Source: an uncultured Bacteroides sp. (GTDB taxonomy: Bacteria; Bacteroidota; Bacteroidia; Cytophagales; Cyclobacteriaceae). From it: a stretch of 64,000 bases of DNA. A program made the position numbers and the translations under genes. The stretch lies in the NCBI GenBank assembly GCA_902168185.1, contig CABHOV010000076.1, positions 124,001-188,000 of the forward strand, given 5' to 3'. Below are positions 44,533 to 53,201 of this stretch, piece after piece. How positions within the stretch are numbered: position 1 is the first letter of the stretch; each line of letters starts with the position of its first letter. Under the pieces are notes generated by a model that was not told where the DNA came from, searched no databases, and worked only from the letters and a program-made list of their open reading frames with translations.

Positions 44533-44633
44533 ACAAGACGCAAGCGCAAGAACCAAGTGCAAGCGACTTCGTAAATCGAATTTACAATTTGTATTTTTAA
44601 CCTTTCAAATTCGTACCTCGTAAATCGTACCTT
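44533..44633. repeat. Repeat-bearing gap before ybaB
   Basis: Direct repeats are visible: gcaagcg occurs twice (44540-44575) and tcgtaaatcg twice (about 44570 and 44620). aaatcgaattta is a small dyad. No promoter match was found. Confidence 0.35.
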
Positions 44634-44969
44634 ATGTTTGACATGATGAAAATGATGGGCAAGATGAAAGAAGTTCAAGCCCGAATGAAAGAAGCGCAGG
44701 ATAGTCTTGTTAACGTGCGCGCACAAGGCGAAGCTGGTGCCGGCATGGTAAAGGCAACTGTGAATGGTAAAAAGCAACTAGTAGCATTAGACATCGACCC
44801 TTCTCTATTGAAAGGTGATGATAAAATAATTGTACAAGATCTCATTGTTGCCGCTGTTAATAAAGCTTCTGATGAAGCCGAGATTCTGGCGAAAGAAGAA
44901 TTACGTAAAAGCACCGAAGGTTTACTGCCCAACATTCCAGGCTTAGATCTAGGCGGCCTCATGGGATGA
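44634..44969 (+). CDS. ybaB: YbaB/EbfC nucleoid-associated protein
   Basis: A 111-residue YbaB/EbfC family protein. The family forms a dimer like a pair of tweezers and binds DNA as a nucleoid-associated protein. Seen: MMGKMKEVQARMKEAQDSL (helix 1), VKATVNGKKQLVALDIDPSLL (beta hairpin), and DLIVAAVNKASDEAEILAKEEL (helix). The Met/Gly-rich C-terminus GLDLGGLMG is typical. The last four bases overlap the glycosyltransferase start (ATGA), so the two are coupled. The usual dnaX-recR neighbours are absent. Confidence 0.93.
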   Translation: MFDMMKMMGKMKEVQARMKEAQDSLVNVRAQGEAGAGMVKATVNGKKQLVALDIDPSLLKGDDKIIVQDLIVAAVNKASDEAEILAKEELRKSTEGLLPNIPGLDLGGLMG

Positions 44970-45973
44970 GTCAGACGGCAGTCGTCATTCTGAACTACAA
45001 CGGGGAGAAATTTTTAAGACAGTTTCTCCCCTCTGTTATTACACATTCTACAGGAGCGGAAATTATTGTGGCCGATAACGCATCAACCGACCAGTCCGTC
45101 TCCATCCTTGAAAAAGAATTCCCAACGATCCGAATCATCCGGCTCGATCGTAACTATGGTTTTTGTGGCGGGTATAACCGTGCACTTCAACTGGTGACAG
45201 CCGACTATTATATACTTCTGAATTCAGATATAGAGGTTACAACGGGGTGGCTGCAGCCGATGATCAATCTACTGGATACAAATCCAACAATTGCTGCCGT
45301 ACATCCTAAGATTCTCTCCTATCATCATCGGCACTTATTTGAATATGCAGGTGCTGCAGGGGGATATATAGATACGTTAGGCTACCCGTTCTGCCGTGGA
45401 AGGATCTTTGATTATGTAGAAGAAGATAAAGGCCAGTATAACGATGTGCGCCAGGTATTTTGGGCAACCGGCGCGTGCCTCATGATTCGTTCGAAAGTAT
45501 ATCATCAGTTCAACGGCCTTGATGAAGACTTTTTTGCTCACATGGAAGAGATCGATCTCTGCTGGAAACTTCAGCGTGATCAGCAACAAATATACTATTG
45601 CGGCAATAGCACCGTATACCACGTAGGGGCTGGTACTTTGGGATACGACAATCCGAGAAAGACGTATCTTAATTTCAGAAATGGTCTATCGCTCATCTTC
45701 AAGCATTTCGACACCGGAGAATTGCTCTATAAGTTTCCGCTACGGATTACTCTGGATTTACTGGCGGCTCTTAATTATCTATTAAAAGGAAAGACTGGAA
45801 ATGCGGGCGCAGTTATACAGGCTCACTGGAGTTTTCTAAATAGTATAGCGAACAACTGGCGGAAGCGTCAGGAACTGCGTGACCGCTACCCTCATTATAT
45901 AAAGACCATGATATATCCGGGAATGATCATCGTGGACTTCTTCTTCCGCGGCAAGCGAAAGATCAATCAATAA
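44966..45973 (+). CDS. Family 2 glycosyltransferase
   Basis: A 335-residue GT-A-fold glycosyltransferase of family 2, of the rhamnosyl/dTDP-sugar transferase kind. Motifs: VVILNYNGEKFL (6-17), VADNASTDQS (35-44), YGFCGGYNRAL, and LLNSDIEV with the metal-binding D88. It also has FWATGACLMIRSKVY and FFAHMEEIDLCWKLQRD, the latter carrying the acidic catalytic pair. A hydrophobic stretch near 255-270 may associate with the membrane. It probably extends a surface polysaccharide. It is coupled to ybaB and its 3' end overlaps convergent pspC by seven bases. Confidence 0.92.
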   Translation: MSQTAVVILNYNGEKFLRQFLPSVITHSTGAEIIVADNASTDQSVSILEKEFPTIRIIRLDRNYGFCGGYNRALQLVTADYYILLNSDIEVTTGWLQPMINLLDTNPTIAAVHPKILSYHHRHLFEYAGAAGGYIDTLGYPFCRGRIFDYVEEDKGQYNDVRQVFWATGACLMIRSKVYHQFNGLDEDFFAHMEEIDLCWKLQRDQQQIYYCGNSTVYHVGAGTLGYDNPRKTYLNFRNGLSLIFKHFDTGELLYKFPLRITLDLLAALNYLLKGKTGNAGAVIQAHWSFLNSIANNWRKRQELRDRYPHYIKTMIYPGMIIVDFFFRGKRKINQ

Positions 45974-46194
45974 TCCCAGATAGGTTTACGCTTGCGCAGA
46001 TGTTTGCGCATATTCATCACAAAAGCCAGGGAAAGATATACGATCAGTGGAGAGCCGAACGTTATAAACGATGTATAAATAAAGAATAAACGGATACTGG
46101 AAGTCGCTACTCCCAGCTTTTCGCCCAGATGTGTGCATACTCCGAAAGCTTGCCTTTCAAAGAAATGCTGGATTTTATCGGTTAATTGGTTCAT
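45967..46194 (-). CDS. PspC-domain membrane protein
   Basis: A 75-residue protein with the PspC domain (phage-shock-protein C). The pattern is FGVCTHLGEKLGVATSSIRLFF followed by a membrane helix (about 38-60, FITFGSPLIVYLSLAFVMNM). In other bacteria PspC domains sense or buffer envelope stress. It stands alone, without pspA or pspB. The 3' end overlaps the glycosyltransferase gene by seven bases. A TATATTTG -7 element lies about 65 bases upstream. Confidence 0.88.
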   Translation of the reverse strand: MNQLTDKIQHFFERQAFGVCTHLGEKLGVATSSIRLFFIYTSFITFGSPLIVYLSLAFVMNMRKHLRKRKPIWDY

Positions 46195-46259
46195 AGTGTC
46201 TTCGCATTTAAACTTTCAACTTGTCAAAAAGTTGATTTATCGAACAAAAATCCGGCTTA

Positions 46260-46267
46260 CAAATATA
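46260..46267 (-). promoter_or_regulatory. Candidate -7 element of pspC (TATATTTG)
   Basis: An exact TAnnTTTG match on the minus strand, 65 bases before the pspC start. No -33 TTG at the right distance was found. Confidence 0.35.
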
Positions 46268-46319
46268 ACAGCCTCAGTCCCTTATTATTACCCCTCTCAT
46301 CTTATTTTTTTGAGTATAA

Positions 46320-46350
46320 TTGCAAAAAAATACACATAAGTATAGTTTTG
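46320..46350 (+). promoter_or_regulatory. Promoter of the OmpA/TPR lipoprotein gene
   Basis: TTG at 46320-46322 and TAGTTTTG at 46343-46350 are separated by 20 bases, a full match to the Bacteroidota -33/-7 promoter. The leader to the ATG at 46387 is about 30 bases. It is the best promoter in the window and precedes the gene with the clearest high-expression codon use. Confidence 0.75.
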
Positions 46351-46386
46351 CAACCTGTTTAAAATCAAACAATAAACCACAATCCA

Positions 46387-48162
46387 ATGAGAAAAGTAGT
46401 TTACTCATGTCTGGTCCTCAGTACATTGACCCTTGCGGGATGTACTTTGCCCAAGATGGTGAAGATGTCGAAAGATCAGCAACTCACTGTTACACCCAAT
46501 CCTCTGGAAGTTCACAAAGACACTGTGGCCTTCGAAATGGCCGCTAATCTTCCTGTTAAAATGTTGAAGAAAGGTACTGTTTATACAGTAAACAGCTTCT
46601 ACAAATACGGAGATAAAGAACTTGCACTGGATCCTATTCCATTCAAAGCTGAAGATTATCCTAATAGCAAGACCGAACAACCTAAAGTTACAAAAAGCTT
46701 CTCATTTGCTTATCAGCCTGCTATGAAGACTGGTACATTGGAAGTTGAAGGTGTTGCTTCTAAAGGTGAGAAATCAAAAGCATCTCCACGTCTTCCTGTA
46801 GCGACAGGAGTAATCACTACTTCTAAACTTGTTAAGCCTGTATATTTTGCAGCTTACGCAGGTCATGGTTATAACAACCAGGAAGAACTTGTTCCAGTTG
46901 TAATTCCTGATTTCATCTTCGAACAAGGTAGATCAGTGCTGAGAACATCTGAAATTAAAAGCCCTAAAGGCAAGCAGTTAGATGCGTTCATCGCTTCTAA
47001 AAATGCTACCCGTACGGTAACGATCACTGGTACTCACTCACCTGAAGGTGCTGAGCGTATCAACAGCAAACTGTCTCCGGATCGTGCTGCTGAGATCGAA
47101 AAATTCTACCGTAAGGAAATGAAGAAGTACGATTACAAAGGCAAAGCTGATTCTATTCAGTTCATCCTGAAGCCTGTAATCCAGGACTGGGCACAATTCA
47201 AAGTTGAATTGGAAGCTTACACTGGCATTTCTTCTGAAGAGAAAGCAGAATACCTGAACATCATCAACGGTGGTGGTACTTTCGAAGATCAGGAAAAACA
47301 AATGAAAGGTTTGAAGACTTACAAGAAGATCTTCAAAGATGTATATCCTAAATTGAGAACTGCAAAAACTGAAATTCTTGTCGTAAAAGAGAAGAAGACA
47401 GATGCTGAGATCTCTGTTTTAGCAAAACAAGTAACACAAAACTCAGTAAGCGCTGATACACTTTCTTTCGAAGAATTGATGTATGCTGCTACACTTACTC
47501 CTTCTTTAGATGAGAAAGCTGCGATCTACGAAGCTGCTACTAAAAAAGGTTCTAACTGGAATGCTCACAATAACTTAGGCGCTGTTTACATCGCTCAGGC
47601 TATCGAAAATCCTAGCAATGCTGCTGCATTAGCTGACAAAGCTCAAGCTCAATTAGACCTTGCTGTTAAATTGAACGAAGCTCCTGAAGTTCACGCTAAC
47701 CTTGCTTCTGTATCATTGTTGAAAGGCAACGCATATGCTGCTTACACACATGCAAGCCAGGCGCTTAGCGCTGGTTTAACAGGCGATAACGCTGCTGGTG
47801 TAAACGGTGTGAAAGGTGCTACTGAAATTGTAAAAGCTCAGTACGCTGCAGCCGTTAGCTCTGAATCTAACGCTACAGACAACGCAGACAACCTGTTCAA
47901 CAAAGGTTTAGCACAAGTATTGAATAAAGATTACCAAAACGCTTTGACTTCTTTTAACGAAGCTATCAGCAAAAACAGCAACCTTGCTATCGCTCACTAC
48001 GGTGCTGCTGTAGCTTCTGCAAGATTAGGTCAGGCAGACGGTGTGGTTAGTCACCTGACAGAAGCTGTTAAAACTGATCCATCTTTGAAAGAAGCTGCTC
48101 TTAGCGATCTTGAGTTCGCGAAATTTTCAGCTACTGAATCTTTCAGAAACGCATTGAAATAA
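46387..48162 (+). CDS. Abundant OmpA-like/TPR lipoprotein
   Basis: A 591-residue lipoprotein (LTLAGC, lipidated C19). Its middle (about 175-245) resembles an OmpA peptidoglycan-binding domain: FIFEQGRSVLR, then TVTITGTHSPEGAERINSKL and SPDRAAEIEKFY. The C-terminal half (about 365-591) has tetratricopeptide-like repeats such as NWNAHNNLGAVYIAQA, PEVHANLASVSLLKG and NLAIAHYGAAVASARLGQ. It would link the outer membrane to peptidoglycan. Codon use is very uniform (GCT for Ala, GTT/GTA for Val) and TATA words are scarce, unlike neighbouring genes. A full promoter and a perfect terminator flank it, so it is a single-gene, strongly expressed unit. Confidence 0.85.
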   Translation: MRKVVYSCLVLSTLTLAGCTLPKMVKMSKDQQLTVTPNPLEVHKDTVAFEMAANLPVKMLKKGTVYTVNSFYKYGDKELALDPIPFKAEDYPNSKTEQPKVTKSFSFAYQPAMKTGTLEVEGVASKGEKSKASPRLPVATGVITTSKLVKPVYFAAYAGHGYNNQEELVPVVIPDFIFEQGRSVLRTSEIKSPKGKQLDAFIASKNATRTVTITGTHSPEGAERINSKLSPDRAAEIEKFYRKEMKKYDYKGKADSIQFILKPVIQDWAQFKVELEAYTGISSEEKAEYLNIINGGGTFEDQEKQMKGLKTYKKIFKDVYPKLRTAKTEILVVKEKKTDAEISVLAKQVTQNSVSADTLSFEELMYAATLTPSLDEKAAIYEAATKKGSNWNAHNNLGAVYIAQAIENPSNAAALADKAQAQLDLAVKLNEAPEVHANLASVSLLKGNAYAAYTHASQALSAGLTGDNAAGVNGVKGATEIVKAQYAAAVSSESNATDNADNLFNKGLAQVLNKDYQNALTSFNEAISKNSNLAIAHYGAAVASARLGQADGVVSHLTEAVKTDPSLKEAALSDLEFAKFSATESFRNALK

Positions 48163-48192
48163 CAGAATCTCATTGGAATAACAATAGGTAGA

Positions 48193-48223
48193 AAACCCTT
48201 CCGAATGATCGGAAGGGTTTTTT
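48193..48223 (+). terminator. Rho-independent terminator of the lipoprotein gene
   Basis: A perfect 12-base-pair stem (aaacccttccga / tcggaagggttt) with a four-base loop, followed by a T run. It is the strongest terminator in the window. Confidence 0.93.
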
Positions 48224-48277
48224 ATTTGCCCAATCCCTCCACGGATACTATTTTTACACGCTTTTCAAAATACCGAC

Positions 48278-49258
48278 ATGAGAGAAATCCAGTTCAGAGA
48301 GGCCTTGCGCGAGGCCCTCAGCGAAGAAATGCGCAGAGACCCCAGTGTTATACTGATGGGTGAAGAAGTTGCCGAATACAACGGTGCCTACAAAGTGAGC
48401 CAGGGAATGCTGGCGGAATTTGGTCCTGAGCGTGTGCTGGACACCCCTATTTCAGAACTTGGCTTTGCTGGTATAGGTGTAGGAGCTGCCATGAATGGGC
48501 TGCGACCGATCGTTGAATTCATGACATTCAACTTTTCACTGGTTGCTATCGATCAGGTTATTAACTCTGCTGCTAAAATATATTCTATGTCTGCAGGCCA
48601 GTACAGCGCTCCGATGGTATTCCGCGGACCAACTGGTAATGCAGGTCAACTTGGAGCACAGCACTCACAGAACTTCGAGAACTGGTATGCAAACTGCCCT
48701 GGACTAAAAGTAGTAGTGCCTTCAAATCCATATGATGCGAAAGGTCTTTTAAAGGCTTCCATTCGTGATAACGATCCGGTTATCTTCATGGAGTCTGAAG
48801 TAATGTATGGCGACAAGGGAGAGGTACCTGCTGAAGAGTATATTATTCCAATCGGCCTTGCTGATGTTAAGAAAGCGGGTACTGATGTTACCATCGTTTC
48901 ATTTGGTAAGATTATGAAAGTAGCTTTAGCTGCTGCCGCTGAATTAGAGAAGGAAGGTATATCTGCTGAAGTAATAGACCTTCGTTCTGTTCGCCCGATC
49001 GATTATGCAACAGTGGTTGAATCTGTAAAGAAAACAAATCGCCTGGTAATCGTAGAAGAAGCATGGCCATTATCATCTATCGCTACGGAGATAACGTACC
49101 ATGTACAGAAGCATGCTTTTGATTACCTGGATGCTCCCATCCATCGTATCAATAGTATGGATGTTCCGCTTCCGTACGCTCCTACACTGATTCAGGCAAT
49201 TCTACCGAACGTAGAAAGAACTGTTAAAGCAGTGAAGGCTGTGCTGTACAGAGACTAA
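48278..49258 (+). CDS. pdhB: Pyruvate dehydrogenase E1 component, beta subunit
   Basis: The beta subunit of the thiamine-diphosphate E1 heterotetramer that decarboxylates pyruvate (or a branched-chain 2-oxo acid). It has 326 residues, the normal length. Seen: LMGEEVAEYNGAYKVSQG (26-43), DTPISELGFAGIGVGAAM, FRGPTGNAGQLGAQHSQ, and VVVPSNPYDAKGLLKASI. The segment GAYKVSQGML favours pyruvate dehydrogenase over the branched-chain enzyme. The alpha subunit and E2/E3 genes are elsewhere. It stands between two terminators as a single-gene unit. Confidence 0.94.
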   Translation: MREIQFREALREALSEEMRRDPSVILMGEEVAEYNGAYKVSQGMLAEFGPERVLDTPISELGFAGIGVGAAMNGLRPIVEFMTFNFSLVAIDQVINSAAKIYSMSAGQYSAPMVFRGPTGNAGQLGAQHSQNFENWYANCPGLKVVVPSNPYDAKGLLKASIRDNDPVIFMESEVMYGDKGEVPAEEYIIPIGLADVKKAGTDVTIVSFGKIMKVALAAAAELEKEGISAEVIDLRSVRPIDYATVVESVKKTNRLVIVEEAWPLSSIATEITYHVQKHAFDYLDAPIHRINSMDVPLPYAPTLIQAILPNVERTVKAVKAVLYRD

Positions 49259-49281
49259 TTTTTAATAATCAGAAATAGTAT

Positions 49282-49319
49282 AAAAGCCGTGTCCTCAAGA
49301 TGCGGCTTTTCTTTTTTTT
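49282..49319 (+). terminator. Rho-independent terminator of pdhB
   Basis: An eight-base-pair stem (aaaagccg / cggctttt), extendable by a G-T pair, with a loop of about 13 bases, followed by a run of eight T after one C. Confidence 0.85.
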
Positions 49320-49491
49320 AATGCATATATAGATACAAGTTATACTTGTTCAATTGTCACGGCTTTATTGACCAATTGTAGCTTTCCTTATATTCGTATT
49401 AGCGTTTTAAGATGCGAAGAATGCTCGCATCTTTAACAATAGTATTGTCGGTATTATCAGGAACAGGTATAGTATATATAAGTATGCATCT

Positions 49492-50787
49492 CTATACCGT
49501 TCCAGGATATTTCCACTCGCCTCTATACGCTCGACTTAAAAGCTTATTGGCTTCCGCATCGTTTTCAATCAATCCCTTCGTTCCATCCCATTGAACACTC
49601 CTCCCTAATTTCCAACTAAGCATACCAAGTAAACTCATGTTGGTAGAGCGTTGTCCTATTTCGATATCACATATCGGTAATTTGTTGGTCTTTATAGATT
49701 GCAGAAAATCGGTCCACAAGCCCGCTATATTTTGCTGATCAGGTTCGTCAAGCTTCGGCTCCTGGTGTATAATTTGTTTTTTGGTGTCCGAAGGATAAAA
49801 CGTCCACCCGTCAAGCCAGCCCATGTGAAATGTACCCTCGGTGCCATAGAAATAACATCCTATATTAGTTTTCTCCGCTTCATTACCGGCATAAAGCCGA
49901 TGCTCCCACGTAGCAATGAAAGATTCAAACTCGAAATTAACGGTCTGCGTGTCCGGTGCATCAGTACTGTCCTGACGTATATACCTCCCTCCCGTTGAAA
50001 ATACTTTCCTCGGATATTTCTCTTCTGTCCACATCAGGATTTGGTCCATCCAATGTATACCCCAGTCACCAAGTTGTCCATTCGCATAGTCAAGATGCGT
50101 ACGAAAACCTTTCGGATGTATAGTCTTGTTGAATGGTTTTAGCGGAGCAGGTCCGCACCACATATTCCAATCCAGTCCTGCCGGCGGTTCACTATCCGGA
50201 GTCTTTGTACCAGGACCACCGGGATAATGCACAAAGGCGCGCGCCATACCAATCTTACCCGCCTTGCCTGATCTCAAGAAATCTATACCGGATACATTAT
50301 GCGGAGATACCCTGCGATGCGTGCCTACCTGCACAATACGTTGCGTATTTCTGGCAGACGCTACCATAGCTTTGCCTTCATTTATAGTATGGCATATAGG
50401 CTTTTCAACATATACATGTGCACCAGCTTCCATAGCCGCTATAGCAATGAGCGGATGCCAATGATCGGGCGTTGCTACAATTACTATTTCCGGTTTCTCT
50501 TTGAGTAATAGTTCACGGTAGTCGCGGTATAGCTTTGGTATATCTCCGTTTAATTTCTTTACTTCTTCAGCCGTTCGGTTCAGGTGACTGGCATCAACAT
50601 CACAAAGTGCTACAATTTTACTTTCACCAGCTTGTATGGCACAACGCAGAATGTTACCACCCCACCACCCACTTCCAATAAGTGCTGTTTTATACTTCTT
50701 GTCCTTACCAAAGATTTTTATGAGCGGTGCTGTAGCCAGGGCTGCCCCTGTAGCCGCAGAAGTTTTAATGAACTGTCTTCTATGCAT
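49492..50787 (-). CDS. Tat-exported Gfo/Idh/MocA oxidoreductase, copy 1
   Basis: A 431-residue NAD(P)-dependent sugar or inositol oxidoreductase. The N-terminus MHRRQFIKTSAATGAALAT is a twin-arginine signal, so the enzyme is folded with its cofactor and exported. The Rossmann fold has ALIGSGWWGGNILRCA (about 34-49), VIVATPDHWHPLIAIAAMEAG and YVEKPICHTINEGKAMV, the EKP motif holding the catalytic Lys. The C-terminal domain has NGQLGDWGIHWMDQI. This exported subgroup acts on glycans in Bacteroidota. Substrate unknown. A similar enzyme lies at 55829. Confidence 0.9.
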   Translation of the reverse strand: MHRRQFIKTSAATGAALATAPLIKIFGKDKKYKTALIGSGWWGGNILRCAIQAGESKIVALCDVDASHLNRTAEEVKKLNGDIPKLYRDYRELLLKEKPEIVIVATPDHWHPLIAIAAMEAGAHVYVEKPICHTINEGKAMVASARNTQRIVQVGTHRRVSPHNVSGIDFLRSGKAGKIGMARAFVHYPGGPGTKTPDSEPPAGLDWNMWCGPAPLKPFNKTIHPKGFRTHLDYANGQLGDWGIHWMDQILMWTEEKYPRKVFSTGGRYIRQDSTDAPDTQTVNFEFESFIATWEHRLYAGNEAEKTNIGCYFYGTEGTFHMGWLDGWTFYPSDTKKQIIHQEPKLDEPDQQNIAGLWTDFLQSIKTNKLPICDIEIGQRSTNMSLLGMLSWKLGRSVQWDGTKGLIENDAEANKLLSRAYRGEWKYPGTV

Positions 50788-50849
50788 GCGAATATAGTTT
50801 GATGCAAGAAGTTAAAAACTTTTCATCAAAAGATCACATGCTTTCTACA

Positions 50850-52082
50850 TCAACGGTTAATGGCTTGCAGACGCTTCAATAAAGGGGGATGTGAGTAATG
50901 GAAGAATACATATACCGGATGTGGATAGAGATCACTTAGATTATCCACCGACAATTTCTTGAGTGCATTGGCAAGCGCATTTCCATTATACGTTTGTCTT
51001 GCATAAGCATCGGCTTCAAATTCATTTTTGCGGCTTAGCATACTCATTAGCAAGCCGGTTACGCCAGATACAGGAGAGAATAAAATAGCAAAGGCGATCA
51101 GATTCAAATGAATGGCCTGCTGTGAACCGCCCAATGCAAGGGAAAGATTTTCATTGAATATCATCTGCGAAAGCACAAAGAGCATGAATACAATCTGGAT
51201 CACCGACAATATATAGCTCCACACAATGTGCTTCTTCTTAAAGTGTCCAACCTCATGCGCGAGCACGGCCACCAGCTCATCCGTTGTGTGATTGTTAATG
51301 AGCGTATCATATAGGACAATCTTTTTCTTTTTGCCGATACCGGAGAAAAAAGCATTCGCCTTACTCGAACGTTTCGATCCATCAATAACGAAAATATTGT
51401 CCAACGGGAAATTTACAGTCTTGGCAAACGCCTCGATAGCCGACTTCAGTTCACCTTCGGGAAGTGGCGTAAGCTTATTAAACAATGGAAGGATTACAGA
51501 AGCATAAAACATATTCATCAGTAACATAAAAGTACAGGCAATGAGTGCAAACCAGATCCAGAAATCAGGACCGATTACCTGTACCAGATAAATCAAGACG
51601 GAAAGCAGAGCGCCACCGATAAGCGCACCGAGTATATATCCTTTCAACTTATCAATTATAAACAACTTCATCGTAGTTTTATTGAAACCGTATTTCTCTT
51701 CAATTACAAAGGTGCGGTGCCATTGAAACGGCAGCGTGATAATGTCCGACACAATCATGATCACACCAAAAAATGCTAGTGCGAGAACAATTTCATTTTG
51801 AACTATATTTCGTAGGATGCCATCGAGCCAACCGAAACCACCCGTCAACAACATAACGATTGAAAGTAAAAAGCTGAACGCTGATGTTATAAACGAGAAC
51901 CGGGTCAGCTCGCGGTGATACTGAAGAGACTTGCTATATTTATCACAATCATAAAATGATGCAATCTCATCGGGAATTTCTTCACGCTGTGATTTCAGAT
52001 TGATATACTCCAGCGCCTGATCAAAGATATAGCTGACGGCAGTAATACCTATGATAATATACAGAATGGTTAGCGGTTGCAT
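50850..52082 (-). CDS. M48 family integral-membrane metalloprotease (Ste24-like)
   Basis: A 410-residue multi-pass membrane protease related to CAAX prenyl protease 1 (Ste24). The zinc motif HEVGH lies at 276-280 and the third ligand in NEFEADAYA (about 355). About seven membrane helices are visible (for example near 3-20, 62-82, 98-118, 150-170 and 175-200). KRSSKANAFFSGIGKKKKIVLYDTL precedes the active site as in the family, and the C-terminus SHPPLLKRLQAI is typical. In bacteria it probably degrades membrane proteins; it is not expected to process prenylated proteins. Confidence 0.94.
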   Translation of the reverse strand: MQPLTILYIIIGITAVSYIFDQALEYINLKSQREEIPDEIASFYDCDKYSKSLQYHRELTRFSFITSAFSFLLSIVMLLTGGFGWLDGILRNIVQNEIVLALAFFGVIMIVSDIITLPFQWHRTFVIEEKYGFNKTTMKLFIIDKLKGYILGALIGGALLSVLIYLVQVIGPDFWIWFALIACTFMLLMNMFYASVILPLFNKLTPLPEGELKSAIEAFAKTVNFPLDNIFVIDGSKRSSKANAFFSGIGKKKKIVLYDTLINNHTTDELVAVLAHEVGHFKKKHIVWSYILSVIQIVFMLFVLSQMIFNENLSLALGGSQQAIHLNLIAFAILFSPVSGVTGLLMSMLSRKNEFEADAYARQTYNGNALANALKKLSVDNLSDLYPHPVYVFFHYSHPPLLKRLQAINR

Positions 52083-52184
52083 GTGTTTGAATTATAGCCG
52101 CAAAAATCATCAAGATTTACGAGTTAACCAACCGCTATTATTTCCGGAGCGTGAGAAGTTGTTAAGCAAGAATTTCAAAATGAT

Positions 52185-52862
52185 TTAGTCATTCTTGTCT
52201 TTATCCTTTTCACTACTGTCTTTGTCTTTCTTTTTTGATTTTCCTTTCTTGTCCTTGGCTTCTTTATCCTTGTCTTTATTCTTGTCGTCCTTGGCTTTCT
52301 CACCTTTATCTTTATCCTTCACAGCCTTCTCATCACTTTTAACATCAGCATTTTGCTTGTCATTAGAGTTTTTTGCAGCCTTTTCAGAACGTGCAGAGGA
52401 AGCACTCGCACTACCTCGCCGAGGTGCAGGTGAGCCCGCCATATTTGGTGTGCTGCGTTGAACTGTGTTCGTGCCGTCACGATCCTTGCCGTTATCATCC
52501 GATATTGTACTGGGCGATCCTGCGGAACTTGTACCAGTCTCAAAAATTGATACTGCATTTGAATTCGTAGGACTATTCGGATTATTGTCGCCTTCTGCCT
52601 GGTTAACATCATTCTTCAACGCTTTATTTTCACCAGGCTGTTTACGCGCATTTGCACCTGTAGCCGAAGTATCTGCCTGTGCTCCTTTATTGCGCTTCCG
52701 GTTCATTTTCAATTCGAGAAGTTCTTTATCGCTCGCATCTTCCTGACTTTGATTTATAGTCGGACGCCTGCTCTGTGTTCGTTTGGCCGAGTCACTTACT
52801 TGTGCTTGCGCGCATGTTATCGTAAGTGCTGCTATCGCTATTGAAAAAAATATTGACTTCAT
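52185..52862 (-). CDS. Secreted Lys/Asp-rich low-complexity protein
   Basis: A 225-residue protein with a signal peptide (MKSIFFSIAIAALTITCAQAQ) and no fold I recognise. The middle is rich in Asn, Ser, Thr and Gly. The last about 70 residues are almost wholly Lys, Asp and Glu in irregular KDKDKE-type repeats, ending SEKDKDKND. Such a tail is disordered and could bind ions, polysaccharide or DNA at the surface. The ATG at 52862 is preferred to a GTG two codons earlier. A CAAATTTG -7-like word lies seven bases before it, so the leader may be very short. Confidence 0.7.
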   Translation of the reverse strand: MKSIFFSIAIAALTITCAQAQVSDSAKRTQSRRPTINQSQEDASDKELLELKMNRKRNKGAQADTSATGANARKQPGENKALKNDVNQAEGDNNPNSPTNSNAVSIFETGTSSAGSPSTISDDNGKDRDGTNTVQRSTPNMAGSPAPRRGSASASSARSEKAAKNSNDKQNADVKSDEKAVKDKDKGEKAKDDKNKDKDKEAKDKKGKSKKKDKDSSEKDKDKND

Positions 52863-52895
52863 GTACACTCAAATTTGATGTTCCTCAACTTCACA

Positions 52896-53201
52896 TTAAT
52901 AACTTACTACTTTGAAAGTTCCTGTAGTCTGCGGCAATACATTTTTAACCAATTTACTTTTACTGACCAATGCATTCACCACGCAATACCCCGTGATACC
53001 TCTGGCGACTAAGTATGCTCCGCCGAGAACCAGTGAAATACCATTACCTTTTTTAAAGTTACGTATACCTGCTGTGGCAAGTGCCACTCCACTGAGCAAG
53101 GAGATCATGCGCTCTCCCGGGTTAACATTCGTAACGGTTGACACAGAAGCTAACAAAGCGCCTGTAGATCTTTCTTCTCCGGAAGTGTTATATTCATTCA
53201 T
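52896..53201 (-). CDS. YgaP-like (DUF2892) small membrane protein
   Basis: A 101-residue protein with the DUF2892/YgaP transmembrane pattern: NVNPGERMISLLSGVALATAG (about 25-45), then NGISLVLGGAYLVARGITGYC (about 53-73), that is, two helices with glycine packing and a conserved NPGER lead. No rhodanese domain is fused. Its function is unknown, and stress-related roles are often suggested for the family. It lies upstream of the Lys/Asp-rich gene on the same strand, with 33 bases between. Confidence 0.78.
   Translation of the reverse strand: MNEYNTSGEERSTGALLASVSTVTNVNPGERMISLLSGVALATAGIRNFKKGNGISLVLGGAYLVARGITGYCVVNALVSKSKLVKNVLPQTTGTFKVVSY

Noticed and set aside
49412-49594. Plus-strand frame with a signal-peptide-like start (MRRMLASLTIVLSVLSG)
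   Set aside because: Its second half runs into the end of the Gfo/Idh gene on the other strand, and no family or ending supports it. I treat it as chance.
52195-52461. Long plus-strand frame rich in Leu, Ser and Phe
   Set aside because: It is the complement of the Lys/Asp-rich tail of the minus-strand secreted protein, an artefact of low-complexity coding.
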